A stretch of DNA of 64,000 bases from Geobacter sp. Lineage in GTDB: Bacteria; Desulfobacterota; Desulfuromonadia; Geobacterales; DSM-12255. Below are positions 39,686 through 48,684 of the stretch, piece after piece. The number at the start of each line of letters is the position of its first letter. Position 1 is the first letter of the stretch. The position numbers and the translations under genes were made by a program. The notes under the pieces are model-generated. The model saw only the letters and a program-made list of their open reading frames with translations. It ran no database searches and was not told the DNA's origin. The stretch spans positions 21,446-85,445 of the forward strand of contig VFJK01000166.1 in assembly GCA_009886125.1 (NCBI GenBank). The letters are read 5' to 3'.

Positions 39686-41190
39686 ATCCCGTCCTCCTCA
39701 CAACTAACAATCTGTCCCAAATTGCCTTGCAGCAAATGCATTTCTGCGATTTCAGCTAAAGCATTCTCACGTTCTGACACTTGGGTCGTTGTTTGGGCAA
39801 TTTCATCATAAGCTCGAACTGCTTCTTGATATGCACATGCGTCACGTAAAGCCACTGCCCAGATGTTAAGAAATAGAAGTTTATTGGGGCTGTCTGGAGT
39901 TAAACTTGAAAAGTGCGGAGCGAACTCTCGGAGGTGTCGTAATGCACTATCCGTTACATTATCCGCTATCATCAACTCTCCCAGCTTTAAAGCCACATTC
40001 AGCATAATTTCTTCACTAATCCTGGATTTGAGTCTACTAAATTCACTTTGGAGAAGTGTCCACGCGTCGCGCCTACCACCAATCACAGATAGATGTTCCG
40101 CAAGACTTTGGGCTTTCAATATAAGTACATCTGGCAGGTCAGTCGCATTCTGAAGCGATTGGAACTCCCGTTTAATCGTAGGTCGAGCAACGCGAAGTTG
40201 TGTCACAGCAGTCAAGCGTTGTTGGCGGAGTTCCTCTGCTTGACGAGCTACAGCTTTCTCCACAGCGTACCTTTCGAGTTCGTTGTCCATCACTCGGGAA
40301 ATACACTGCGCTTCCGAAGTATCACAAGCCCGAACGTGCCATGCAAGACCATTCGAGGCTAATACAGTAGAGTGACGATCCACTTCTGCCTTAATCCATG
40401 GCATCTGTAATGGCTCGAAAAGCTCTTTGTATTGAACTCTTCGCTCTGAAGGAAAATCAAACCATACTGTGATGTTACGGGCTTCAATTGAAATGCTTGA
40501 GACATAATAATGACGCCACCAGTGTAGCCGACTTTCAAGTGGCAACTCCCTTGTTTGCTCCAAAAACAATTGTGTGCGGCGTTGCGATTCGTCAAGAATA
40601 TCAGCCAGTCGCAATAAAGCAGAGAGTAGTCCCACTCTAAGATGACCTTGATCGGCTGTATTAATCTGGTATTCAACTGAATCGCTTGCCAAGCAGTGTG
40701 CAAGACATAACGACGCTACAATACCAGGCTTATCGCCATCAATTAAAGATATGCCTATTTCAGGATCGCCATTTCGAACAGCCCTTCGAACAAGTTCATT
40801 GGAAATTCTATGGTGCTGTTCCCTTAGAATGTTTTTCTTTGTTTCCTCCCCCAAGGTCTCCCATGTTTGGCCACTGAAGGGCTCAACCGCCAAAACACGG
40901 CTAATAACTTGTGTAGTTCCTGCTCGCTGATGCTGCATCCCTACATCATGAAGGTAGCAAGCAGCATAAAGCACAAAGGCTTCATCAGAGTTAAGCATCT
41001 TTTGCTGATCAAGAGTTACAGCAAGTTCATCCACAATATTACAGAGTTGGTCAGAATGGCTCACTGAATGATCCGTAAAGTGGCTGAGATAGTTACTGGC
41101 CAAAAGCGGAGCCACCGCACCACGGATTGTGGTGAGCCGTGCTACTCTGTTTTGGTCGTTTTGCAGAAGTTTAAATGTTGGCGCTGTCAT
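39679..41190 (-). CDS. HD-domain phosphohydrolase-like protein with TPR-like C-terminus
   Basis: A 503-aa protein. The N-terminal HD domain keeps a full metal set: histidines near 41-45 (TDHSVSHSDQ), HD at 81-82 (YLHDVGMQHQR), His126/127 (REQHHRISNE) and an Asp in LADILDES near 200. It resembles the HD type linked to HSP90-like ATPases in defence loci. About 320-500 is helical and TPR-like. HD domains act on nucleotides, nucleic acids or phosphate esters; the substrate here is unknown. It follows the endonuclease gene after 59 bases with its own site GAAGAGGAAAAG. Sequence looks AT-rich compared with the restriction genes. Confidence 0.8.
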   Translation of the reverse strand: MTAPTFKLLQNDQNRVARLTTIRGAVAPLLASNYLSHFTDHSVSHSDQLCNIVDELAVTLDQQKMLNSDEAFVLYAACYLHDVGMQHQRAGTTQVISRVLAVEPFSGQTWETLGEETKKNILREQHHRISNELVRRAVRNGDPEIGISLIDGDKPGIVASLCLAHCLASDSVEYQINTADQGHLRVGLLSALLRLADILDESQRRTQLFLEQTRELPLESRLHWWRHYYVSSISIEARNITVWFDFPSERRVQYKELFEPLQMPWIKAEVDRHSTVLASNGLAWHVRACDTSEAQCISRVMDNELERYAVEKAVARQAEELRQQRLTAVTQLRVARPTIKREFQSLQNATDLPDVLILKAQSLAEHLSVIGGRRDAWTLLQSEFSRLKSRISEEIMLNVALKLGELMIADNVTDSALRHLREFAPHFSSLTPDSPNKLLFLNIWAVALRDACAYQEAVRAYDEIAQTTTQVSERENALAEIAEMHLLQGNLGQIVSCEEDGIC

Positions 41191-41249
41191 AAACTTTTCC
41201 TCTTCAATTATTTATACGGATACATTGGCTATTTTGAGTAACATCGAAC

Positions 41250-41999
41250 CTACTCCCTCGCCGCCTCCACCGCCACCCGCGCCGCAAAGCCGGCAAAGAA
41301 GCTCCTGATACTCGTCAGCTCGGACAGTTCCGTACACTTCCCGGTTTTACCAGCCGACCGTGACGACAGCAACAGCGCGGCGGATGAGTAGAGCTTCTCC
41401 TGCATCAGCTTTTTGCACAGGAGGTTATAGCGCTCCGCATAGGACGCTCCTCGGAACTCGGGAAACATGGGGAAGTTGTGGCAGGTCTCCTTTACCGGCG
41501 AGCGGGACTTGTCGCAATCCTCCAGCATCATCATCCAGCCAACGAATGGCGCCGGACTTTCGCCGAATGCGCCTTCCCGAAAGGCCACCCAGATATCGTG
41601 AGCCGTCCCGATTGCCTCTTCGGCGCGGTTGTTGAAATTGTTGCCGAAGGAGGGGCCGACCTGGCTCTTGAACTCCAGCGCCGCTACCAGCCTCCCTTCG
41701 TGAATGACCACGACATCCCATACCTTGGTCGGGCGGAAATAACCGGGTAGCGTCAGGAGCTTGCGCGATACCTGCACTTGGGCATCCGGCAGGCCGTTGG
41801 CGACGACAAGCTGCTGCACGATGGCGAGAAAGCCGTCCATGTTCTTCCCGGCAGTAACGGAGGCGCGTTCCCCTTGGTCGGCTTTGCCGCTCTCAACCTG
41901 CTTGATCCGGGCAGACTCCCGGCTCCCCCAGAAAGCGCGGACTGCCGCACGGATGTTGTTGTCAAACTCCGGCAATTCAATAGGCATATCAGTTCCCAT
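41250..41999 (-). CDS. PaeR7I/XhoI-like type II restriction endonuclease
   Basis: A 249-aa enzyme, close to PaeR7I in length. The PD-(D/E)xK site is read as Asp95 ([11 protein letters not shown]) and Glu109-x-Lys111 ([20 protein letters not shown]), the family pattern including the following GNNxNNRxEE stretch. By family it would cut CTCGAG; this is inferred. Start is ATG 41999 or ATG 41987. It overlaps the methyltransferase gene by 11 bases, the usual tight pairing of such systems. Confidence 0.88.
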   Translation of the reverse strand: MGTDMPIELPEFDNNIRAAVRAFWGSRESARIKQVESGKADQGERASVTAGKNMDGFLAIVQQLVVANGLPDAQVQVSRKLLTLPGYFRPTKVWDVVVIHEGRLVAALEFKSQVGPSFGNNFNNRAEEAIGTAHDIWVAFREGAFGESPAPFVGWMMMLEDCDKSRSPVKETCHNFPMFPEFRGASYAERYNLLCKKLMQEKLYSSAALLLSSRSAGKTGKCTELSELTSIRSFFAGFAARVAVEAARE

Positions 42000-43692
42000 T
42001 CCCCCCGAGGGCAGCCCTCTGATTAGTATCCAAACCGTACAGATCGAAGGTGACCCGGTTGCACTCTTCGGTATCCCCCAATCTGGCCGCCTCTTTCAAT
42101 TTATCCTGCAGTTCCGTCGGCACCTCACTCCACCGCGGCAACCTGATCCGGCGCAGGTACTGCGCCTGGTATCGCAGGTAGCCCCCACGCATCTGCGTCG
42201 AGTAAACACCGACGAAGAGGCGCGCTATGCCGGACCGCAGGACCGCCTGGAGCGCCCTCAGATCCCATTCGGATGAAGTGATGTAGTAGAGATTGTGATG
42301 CGGATAATACTGGCCGGTTTCGTAGACGACGTTGGCCTCTCCTTTGATATCCGGGATCAGCAGCTTCTTCTCGCTGAGCAGCGGGGGATAGATTCGGTCG
42401 ATGGTCCGGTACCACACATGAGGATTTCGCTTGGCGCAGTTCCTCGCAGCGATTACGTCCCGCCTTGCCTCTAAATACCTTTTCAGCTTCGGATAGCTGT
42501 TGAGATCGACGACGGTCCCGTCGTTGTTGAAAGGGTTCACTACCCCCAGACCCTGCCATTTTACTGAGCCCGACACGATATCCTTCGTCGTTACCAGCGG
42601 CAACTTGCGGTCAGGCTCGACATCCAGTTCGTCGAACTTCCCGACGTAAGCCTTGTCTGCTCCGGTGGCAACACCGATCCCCACCTTACACCCGACCTCC
42701 TCCAGTAACGGGAAGGACGCCTCCAGCTTCCGCACGATGTTCAACTGATCCAGCGAATCGAGAATCCATGGTTCACTGCCGCTGATGACGTTCCCAACCT
42801 CGATGACCGGAACAGATGAGGAACCTTCTCCTCCGGCAAGTACCGAGGCAAGCTGTTTCAGCACTGTAGCATCGACTTTCGGCCGGTGGGCAATTCTGGT
42901 TTTTCCGCCCCGTTCACGGGAGATGACGAATATGGCAGGGTAGGCGGACACCTCCGTAAGGAAGGCCTGGGTGTCTACCATGTCAACGTAGTATTTAAGG
43001 TGATATCCCCTGGAAACCAGCGCTCTGAGCGGCCCGCCATACTTGTTCTTCATCCAGCGGTCGGCGCAGATGAAACCGAGAATTGCGCCATCTTTCAGAA
43101 GCTTCAGGCCTCGCTCTATGAAGGGAATGTAAAGGTCGGCGCGGTCGTAGATGGTTTCGTAACGGGAGCGATACTCTGCCATCAGCCGGTCCGGAATCAG
43201 CTCCTGCCTGACGTAGGGAGGGTTTCCGACGACGAAGTCGAAACGGGAACTGATATCGGCAAGGAGAAAGTCATCGTTTTTGAGCCAGGCGCCGAGAAGT
43301 GTGCAGGCCTGCTCCATGTCAAAACCGAATCGTGACAGCAGCTCCGTCAAACGCTCTACCGTCCCCTCAGCTGTAGCTGGATCAATTTCAAATCCCATGA
43401 TTGCGCTACGCAGGTCGTGGACTGCCGTATCCAGGCTGCTTGTGCGAAGGTACGACGTGACAAGCCTCTCGACAGCCCTGACGAGGAAATCGCCATTGCC
43501 GAAGGAGGGTTCAAGAAGGGTGTATAGATGGAGGGGTCGGTCTGGGAGATACCCGGCCAGGTTCAGGATGAAATCAACCGTTTCGAGACGGGTATAGACT
43601 GCCCCACGTTCTTTACCGAGTAAGGGAGCCTGTGGGAGGGTTGCATGGGGATTCCAGAGGGCAAGTTGTTCAAACACACTGTTTTCGTTCAT
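41989..43692 (-). CDS. PaeR7I-like adenine-specific DNA methyltransferase
   Basis: A 567-aa N6-adenine methyltransferase. AdoMet-binding motif I is [11 protein letters not shown] (59-69), motif IV NPPY at 157-160 in [15 protein letters not shown]; the remainder carries a target-recognition region and [14 protein letters not shown] near the C-terminus, typical of the Eco57I/PaeR7I group. It protects the host from the adjoining endonuclease, predicted target CTCGAG. It is the first gene of the minus-strand accessory operon and starts about 220 bases from the divergent mazG. Confidence 0.9.
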   Translation of the reverse strand: MNENSVFEQLALWNPHATLPQAPLLGKERGAVYTRLETVDFILNLAGYLPDRPLHLYTLLEPSFGNGDFLVRAVERLVTSYLRTSSLDTAVHDLRSAIMGFEIDPATAEGTVERLTELLSRFGFDMEQACTLLGAWLKNDDFLLADISSRFDFVVGNPPYVRQELIPDRLMAEYRSRYETIYDRADLYIPFIERGLKLLKDGAILGFICADRWMKNKYGGPLRALVSRGYHLKYYVDMVDTQAFLTEVSAYPAIFVISRERGGKTRIAHRPKVDATVLKQLASVLAGGEGSSSVPVIEVGNVISGSEPWILDSLDQLNIVRKLEASFPLLEEVGCKVGIGVATGADKAYVGKFDELDVEPDRKLPLVTTKDIVSGSVKWQGLGVVNPFNNDGTVVDLNSYPKLKRYLEARRDVIAARNCAKRNPHVWYRTIDRIYPPLLSEKKLLIPDIKGEANVVYETGQYYPHHNLYYITSSEWDLRALQAVLRSGIARLFVGVYSTQMRGGYLRYQAQYLRRIRLPRWSEVPTELQDKLKEAARLGDTEECNRVTFDLYGLDTNQRAALGGNGN

Positions 43693-43841
43693 TAGCGCCC
43701 CTGGACTTGAAATGCGGCTAGTTTAGACGGAGGCAAGGTTAATTGCAAGTTTCTCACCGCAAGGCATTTCAAATCAGCAGCAAGTAAAGGCAAATCCCCC
43801 TGAATCCCCATTTGTCAAAGGGGGACTTGGTATTGCGGGAA

Positions 43842-43870
43842 TTGACAACAGCATGGTATTGTACTCTAAC
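43842..43870 (+). promoter_or_regulatory. Candidate sigma-70 promoter of mazG
   Basis: TTGACA, 17-base spacer, TCTAAC, ending about 40 bases before the GTG start. Confidence 0.45.
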
Positions 43871-43910
43871 TTCACATAGCAATTCATGAAACAGTAAATA
43901 GGAGCCCCAA

Positions 43911-44708
43911 GTGAGTGAAGAAAACCAGTTCGACCGCGCCATGGGGATCATGCGCCGTTTGCGGGGCCCGGGCGGCTGCCCGTGGGATGCGGAGCAGACC
44001 CATGACTCGCTGAAGAGATATCTGATCGAGGAGTGCTACGAGGTTGTCGAGGCGATCGACACGAGCGATGACGGGCATCTGAAGGAAGAGCTGGGCGATC
44101 TGTTGCTGCAGCCGCTCTTTCATGCCGCCATTGCCGAGGAGCGTGGCGCCTTTACGATTGACGATATTCTGGGAACACTTTCTGACAAGCTGATCCGCCG
44201 CCATCCACACGTCTTCGGCGAGCAGGAGATAAAAACCAGTGATGAGCAGGTTGCCAACTGGGAAAAGATCAAGAAAGAAGAGAAGGGCGCAGAACGTAAA
44301 TCTGCCCTTTCAGGAGTCCCGCCCCACCTCCCCTCGCTGATGAAGGCGCAGAAGATCACCGAGAAGGCCGCCCGGGTCGGTTTCGACTGGGAACACACCG
44401 ATCAGGTGTATGCAAAGGTTCTGGAAGAGCTGCATGAGCTGGAAGAGACCATGGTAAGCCAAGATCAGGAGCGGATGGAGGCAGAGCTCGGCGACCTCCT
44501 CTTTGCCATCGTCAATCTGGGGAGGTTCCTCTCGGTTAACCCCGAAGAGGCGCTCCGCAAGACCATCAACCGCTTTGAATTACGCTTTGGACATATTGAG
44601 GAGACGCTGCACTCTCGTGGGGTGAATCTGAAAGACGCCTCGGTCGAGGAGATGGAAACTCTTTGGGAAGAGGCGAAAATCCTTGAAGAACGAAAGGCTG
44701 TTAAGTAG
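43911..44708 (+). CDS. mazG: Nucleoside triphosphate pyrophosphohydrolase
   Basis: A 265-aa all-helical enzyme with two MazG modules: GCPWDAEQTHDSLKRYLIEECYEVVEAID and ELGDLLLQ in the first, ELEETM...ELGDLLFAIVNLGRF in the second. It hydrolyses noncanonical or excess NTPs to NMP and pyrophosphate. Starts at GTG with TAGGAGCCCCAA. It marks the return to core genes after the accessory region; its 3' end is followed by an 8-base tandem repeat. Confidence 0.94.
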   Translation: MSEENQFDRAMGIMRRLRGPGGCPWDAEQTHDSLKRYLIEECYEVVEAIDTSDDGHLKEELGDLLLQPLFHAAIAEERGAFTIDDILGTLSDKLIRRHPHVFGEQEIKTSDEQVANWEKIKKEEKGAERKSALSGVPPHLPSLMKAQKITEKAARVGFDWEHTDQVYAKVLEELHELEETMVSQDQERMEAELGDLLFAIVNLGRFLSVNPEEALRKTINRFELRFGHIEETLHSRGVNLKDASVEEMETLWEEAKILEERKAVK

Positions 44709-44735
44709 TTGAGTGGTTAAGTGGTGTCCAATCTT

Positions 44736-44799
44736 CAACTACTCAACTACTCAACTACTCAACTACTCAACTACTCAACTACTCAACCACTCAACCACT
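44736..44799. repeat. Tandem 8-base repeat
   Basis: Six perfect CAACTACT units (44736-44783) followed by two CAACCACT units (44784-44799) and decaying copies to about 44815. Inverted-sense versions (AGTAGTTGAGTGGTTAAGTG) lie just before, at the end of mazG, so the RNA could fold back. It runs to within 10 bases of the DUF815 gene stop. Confidence 0.9.
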
Positions 44800-44807
44800 C
44801 AACCTGC

Positions 44808-45686
44808 TCAACTGCTTCTCAGCATCGCCCTCCCGACCCACTGGTTCGCAAACTGCCAGGCGATCCGGCCGCTCCGGTCCCCCTTGGCATGCGACCAGTC
44901 TATCGCTTCTTTGGCAATCTCCTTGGTCCATTCAAAAGCAAACCCGTTCAGCTTCGCCACCTTTTCTGTCCACTGCCTGGTCACATCGACATATTGATCC
45001 TGGGTAAAGGGATGAAAACCGACCCATAATCCGAATCTGCCGGAAAGCGATATCTTCTCCTCGACTGACTCACCATGATGGATCTCGTTATTGACCAGCA
45101 TGGCACCGCGATTGTCGCTCTCATATTCAGGGAGCAGATGCCGCCGGTTCGACGTGACGTAGATCAGCGCATTCTCGGGCGGCGCATACACAGAGCCGTC
45201 CAGTGCGCTTTTCAGCATCTTGTAGCTCGACTCACCGGTCTCGAACGAGACATCATCAGCAAAGATTATGAAGCGGTACGGCTCACTTCTGATCTCGTCA
45301 ACGATATCAGGAAGATTCACCAGATCGTTCTTGTCTACCTGGACGAGACGCAACCCCTGACGAGCGTACGTATTCAATATCGCTCTCACGAGAGAAGACT
45401 TGCCGGTCCCCCTGGTTCCCCAGAGAAGGATGTTGTTTGCCGGGTATCCGGCCAGGAACTGGCGGGTGTTCTCCACCACGACCTCTTTCTGCCGATCGAT
45501 ACCGAGAAGATCCTCCAGCTCCATGACTGCACCGCCGTCAACTCCCTCCAGATGGCCGCTCATCGCATGCCTGCGCCATACAGCGGCATCGACACTACTC
45601 CACTCTACTGGCGGAACAGACCGGGGCAAAAGCTTTTCAATAGAGGTTAATACCCTTTTCAGTTGCTGCTCAAGTTCCGGGTCCAT
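44808..45686 (-). CDS. DUF815 family AAA ATPase
   Basis: A 292-aa ATPase. Walker A is GTRGTGKSS, Walker B FIIFADDVSFE, and the sensor-like LIYVTSNRRHLLPE is typical of DUF815, a AAA+ group of unknown role. The N-terminal 75 residues are helical. Convergent with mazG; its 3' end abuts the tandem repeat. The promoter region holds a perfect DnaA box. Confidence 0.88.
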   Translation of the reverse strand: MDPELEQQLKRVLTSIEKLLPRSVPPVEWSSVDAAVWRRHAMSGHLEGVDGGAVMELEDLLGIDRQKEVVVENTRQFLAGYPANNILLWGTRGTGKSSLVRAILNTYARQGLRLVQVDKNDLVNLPDIVDEIRSEPYRFIIFADDVSFETGESSYKMLKSALDGSVYAPPENALIYVTSNRRHLLPEYESDNRGAMLVNNEIHHGESVEEKISLSGRFGLWVGFHPFTQDQYVDVTRQWTEKVAKLNGFAFEWTKEIAKEAIDWSHAKGDRSGRIAWQFANQWVGRAMLRSS

Positions 45687-45987
45687 TCTTTTCCCTTAAA
45701 CGACACAAATTTGATTTTTTTGAAAATATAACGTTATTTCAAGCATGTAGGAGCTTCTCAACAAAAACTGTGGATAACCTGTTGACAAACATGTGGACAG
45801 ATAGATAAATCGATATTTTATACGGTTGTTTTTGCTCTATGCCTATTTATTGTGCAATTATAAATTCATGTAATTACAGATAGTTACCTTTAGCTATCGT
45901 CAATTCAATGAGTTAGAAGAGGACTGTTCCAGTCTTTTACGTGAAAACGATGTACGTAAAAAAATTCCTGTTCATAACAAGGCGAAA
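45687..45987. other. Intergenic region with DnaA-box-like sites
   Basis: No gene seen. AT-rich. TGTGGATAA at 45769-45777 is a perfect DnaA box, and TGTGGACAG at 45792-45800 matches it at 7 of 9 bases; TTGACA lies between them. As this is the 5' region of the DUF815 gene, it may be a DnaA-responsive promoter. Confidence 0.45.
45769..45777 (-). promoter_or_regulatory. DnaA box
   Basis: Perfect TTATCCACA on the minus strand, about 83 bases upstream of the DUF815 start. An isolated box can occur by chance; a near-match 15 bases away raises its weight a little. Confidence 0.4.
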
Positions 45988-46533
45988 TCATTCACTCCCC
46001 TTCACAGATCCCGATGAAGTGAACATAACCCCCTCCAGCTCCAGCAGCACCCTTTTCGTAGCAACCCCGCCAGGAGCTGAGTAGCCGCACAGGGAGCCAT
46101 CTGAAGAGATGACACGATGGCAGGGAATGATTACAGGGAGCCGGTTTGCAGCCATGACACCCCCCACTGCACGCGCAGCACGGGGAGAACCGACAGCAGC
46201 AGCGACCTGGGCATAGGTGCGGACCACTCCGGCACCTATGCCTGCGACATGATTGCTGACTGCTTTTCCGAAGCGCGTGAGGTAATCCAGGTCGAGCGGC
46301 TGCCTGAAATCTGCCGGACCCCCGGCAAAATAGTCCTGAAGCTCTTCTGCAGCTTTCAACGAGTACCACCTGTTTTCAACTGCAGAAGGATACTGTCTCA
46401 GTATCTCCGTTTTCAATTCAGGCTGGCCGATACCGGTAAACGGCAGAAAAACCTCTACAAGCCCGGCATTGGACGAAACCACCCCCCCGACGCCATACGA
46501 AGTCGTATAAATCGAATACCCGAATGTTTTCAT
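45988..46533 (-). CDS. ogt: Methylated-DNA--protein-cysteine methyltransferase
   Basis: A 181-aa suicide repair enzyme that removes alkyl groups from O6-guanine. Active site PCHRV at 137-141 (Cys138), with RTYAQVAAAVGSPRAARAVG, the asparagine hinge AANRLPVI and CGYSAPGG. The N-terminal Ada/Ogt domain is shorter and diverged. ATG 46533 is chosen (AAAGG eight bases upstream); it lies right behind the murJ stop, so the two are coupled. Confidence 0.92.
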   Translation of the reverse strand: MKTFGYSIYTTSYGVGGVVSSNAGLVEVFLPFTGIGQPELKTEILRQYPSAVENRWYSLKAAEELQDYFAGGPADFRQPLDLDYLTRFGKAVSNHVAGIGAGVVRTYAQVAAAVGSPRAARAVGGVMAANRLPVIIPCHRVISSDGSLCGYSAPGGVATKRVLLELEGVMFTSSGSVKGSE

Positions 46534-46534
46534 C

Positions 46535-48103
46535 TCAACCCTTTGCAAATCGTCTTTGAACAAGCCTTTTGAGCTCCAGCGCCTCTTCGCTCTTCAGCAG
46601 CAGAGAGAGCCCGGCATAGATAAGGACCGCAGCAAAGACCGCCCCGCCGAGATCGGCAAGCTTCAGGATCTTTGCACCTGACTGCGACCAGTCGACTCCG
46701 CGAAGAATCAGCAGAGCGATAAAGCAGGCAGGAACAGATGCCAGAAGACCTTTCAGCGCTGCTATTGCTATTCTTCTCCCTCCGAATCCGCCTATCCTTT
46801 TCCTGAGCAGATACATCAGCAGAAGCATATTGCAGAGCGCTGAAATCGAAGAGGCAAGTGCCAGCCCTGCATGCAGCATATATTGCATCAGCAGCAGGCT
46901 GAAGACGAAGTTGACAAAGAATGCAGCAAATGCAGTGATAACCGGTGTCCGGGTATCTTTCAAGGCATAGAACGCTGGCGCCAGGACCCTGACCATGGCA
47001 ACGCAGGAGAGTCCGAGAGAGTACTGGACAAGTGCGATCCCGCACTGCTGCGCTTTGGCGAAATCAAACTCACCCCCCATGAACAGGAGACTGAAGATGG
47101 GAGTTGCGCAGATGATAAGCCCTCCCATGGCGGGTATGGTGATAAAGATCAGCAGACGGAGCCCGAATTGCAGCGACTCCTTGAGAGCGGCGATATCCCC
47201 TTCTGCCGCCTGCCTGCTCATGGATGGGAGTACCGCCTGAGCTACTGACACCGTGAAGATGCCCTGGGGGAACTCGAAAAGCCTCTGTGCATAGTAGAGA
47301 TACGAGACACTCCCTTGTGGCAGAAATGAAGCCAGAATATTCCCTACCGTAATATTCAGGTAATAGACCCCGACACCGAATATGGACGGGCCCATCAGCA
47401 TGGCAATCCTCTTTACTTCCGGATTCCCGAAATCAAACCGTACCCTGAAGGCAAACCCCCTGCTCCAGAGCACGGGAAGCTGCAGCAGCAGCTGGATCAA
47501 GCCTCCGGCAAGAACACCGACAGCAAGTGAGACGATAGGGACCTGGAATGCTCCATGAAGGAACACTGCGCAGAAGATCATCGACAGATTCAGGAAAACT
47601 GTGGAAATGGCCGGGGTGAAAAAGTGGCGAAGCGTGTTCAGTATCCCCATGCAGAGAGCAAGGAGACTTACAAAGAATATATAGGGGAACATCAGGCGGT
47701 TAAGGAGTACCGTGAGATCGAGCTTGCTCGGCTCTGCGGAGAATCCGGGAAACATGATCCGGACGATCTGCGGAGAGAGGATTATGCCGGCTACGGTAAT
47801 GACCGCCATAAGTATCGTCAGGAGAGTAAAACAGGTATTGGCAAGCTCCCGTGCCTCATCCTCCCCTCTTTTGGTGTAGCATTCAGAAAACGTCGGGACA
47901 AAAGCCGAGGTCAGAGCACCTTCTGCAAAAAAACGGCGGAGCATATTCGGTATCTGAAAGGCTGCAAAAAAAGCGTCGGTCGCAAAACCGGCACCAAAAA
48001 GCCGGGAAACCACCATATCGCGCACCATTCCCATGATCCTTGAGAGAACGGTTGCCGAACCGAGAACTCCGGCGGCACGGACTATATGCTTTTTCTCAGA
48101 CAC
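46535..48103 (-). CDS. murJ: Lipid II flippase
   Basis: About 522 aa with some 14 membrane segments; it flips the peptidoglycan precursor lipid II to the periplasm. Family marks: SATVLSRIMGMVRDMVVSRLFGAG at the first helix, FFAEGALTSAFVPTF, and a C-terminal region of hydrophobic helices. I place the start at GTG 48103 (SEKKHIVRAAGVLG, the usual MurJ beginning, with CGGGG seven bases upstream) rather than ATG 48139. The choice matters because a long inverted repeat lies between the two. Confidence 0.93.
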   Translation of the reverse strand: MSEKKHIVRAAGVLGSATVLSRIMGMVRDMVVSRLFGAGFATDAFFAAFQIPNMLRRFFAEGALTSAFVPTFSECYTKRGEDEARELANTCFTLLTILMAVITVAGIILSPQIVRIMFPGFSAEPSKLDLTVLLNRLMFPYIFFVSLLALCMGILNTLRHFFTPAISTVFLNLSMIFCAVFLHGAFQVPIVSLAVGVLAGGLIQLLLQLPVLWSRGFAFRVRFDFGNPEVKRIAMLMGPSIFGVGVYYLNITVGNILASFLPQGSVSYLYYAQRLFEFPQGIFTVSVAQAVLPSMSRQAAEGDIAALKESLQFGLRLLIFITIPAMGGLIICATPIFSLLFMGGEFDFAKAQQCGIALVQYSLGLSCVAMVRVLAPAFYALKDTRTPVITAFAAFFVNFVFSLLLMQYMLHAGLALASSISALCNMLLLMYLLRKRIGGFGGRRIAIAALKGLLASVPACFIALLILRGVDWSQSGAKILKLADLGGAVFAAVLIYAGLSLLLKSEEALELKRLVQRRFAKG

Positions 48104-48104
48104 G

Positions 48105-48166
48105 ACAAAACCCCGGAAAACCTGCTGCACTTGTTCCATGCAGACACTGTTTTTACGGGGTTTTGT
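48105..48166 (-). repeat. Inverted repeat overlapping the murJ ribosome site
   Basis: ACAAAACCCCG and CGGGGTTTTGT are perfect 11-base complements at 48105-48115 and 48156-48166, separated by 40 bases. The downstream arm contains the presumed murJ ribosome site. It may also serve as terminator of the YtxH gene, ending in GGGGTTTTGT. Confidence 0.55.
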
Positions 48167-48193
48167 AGCATAATCTGCCTGAAAAGTATAATT

Positions 48194-48547
48194 TTATCCG
48201 ATAATCTTTGCCAGCCGCTCCTTCTGCTTCTCAAGACGAGCCTGCCCCTCGTCAAGAATCTTTACAAGTTCGACCTTGGCTTCATGGGCAAGATCCTTAC
48301 CCTTATCGAGAATATCTTCAGCTTTTTCACCTATTGAATCCATCATGCCGTGTACATCCCCGGCGAAATCATCGACAATATCTTCTGCCTGCCGCCTTAC
48401 TTTCCTGCTGTAGCGTGATAAATCCCGTCGTGTCTGCCTGCCGGATTGCGGAGCATACAGAAGAGCAACTGCCGCTCCGAGCAGTCCGCCTGCTATCATC
48501 ATTATCCCTCCAACCATAGCGTTCTTTTTGATATCGTATTCACCCAT
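48194..48547 (-). CDS. YtxH-like protein
   Basis: A 117-aa protein with one N-terminal membrane helix containing GGLLGAAVALLYAPQSGRQTR, the YtxH/gas-vesicle-like signature, and then a long amphipathic helix (KAEDILDKGKDLAHEAKVELV...). Homologues are small envelope or stress proteins without a defined activity. Ribosome site TGGAGGTTTTCC. It lies just upstream of murJ in the same direction. Confidence 0.85.
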   Translation of the reverse strand: MGEYDIKKNAMVGGIMMIAGGLLGAAVALLYAPQSGRQTRRDLSRYSRKVRRQAEDIVDDFAGDVHGMMDSIGEKAEDILDKGKDLAHEAKVELVKILDEGQARLEKQKERLAKIIG

Positions 48548-48684
48548 GGAAAACCTCCAGTATAATCGGCATTACAATGCCGTCATTTTAACTCCCGATA
48601 GATTAAATCTTACCGCATTTTTTTTATCTGTAAACTCGATGAAAAAATTGACCGGTTCCGGACTCACGCCTATAATCTCCCACT

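Noticed and set aside
44736..44799. CRISPR-like array
   Set aside because: Units are contiguous 8-mers without spacers and no cas genes are present.
44713..45029. Plus-strand frames rich in repeated Asn-Tyr-Ser-Thr-Thr-Gln over the tandem array
   Set aside because: The repeats come from the CAACTACT DNA array itself, and the frames then run antisense through the DUF815 gene.
45687..45987. Replication origin (DnaA boxes, AT-rich)
   Set aside because: Only one perfect and one partial box, and no dnaA, dnaN, gyrB or rpmH nearby.
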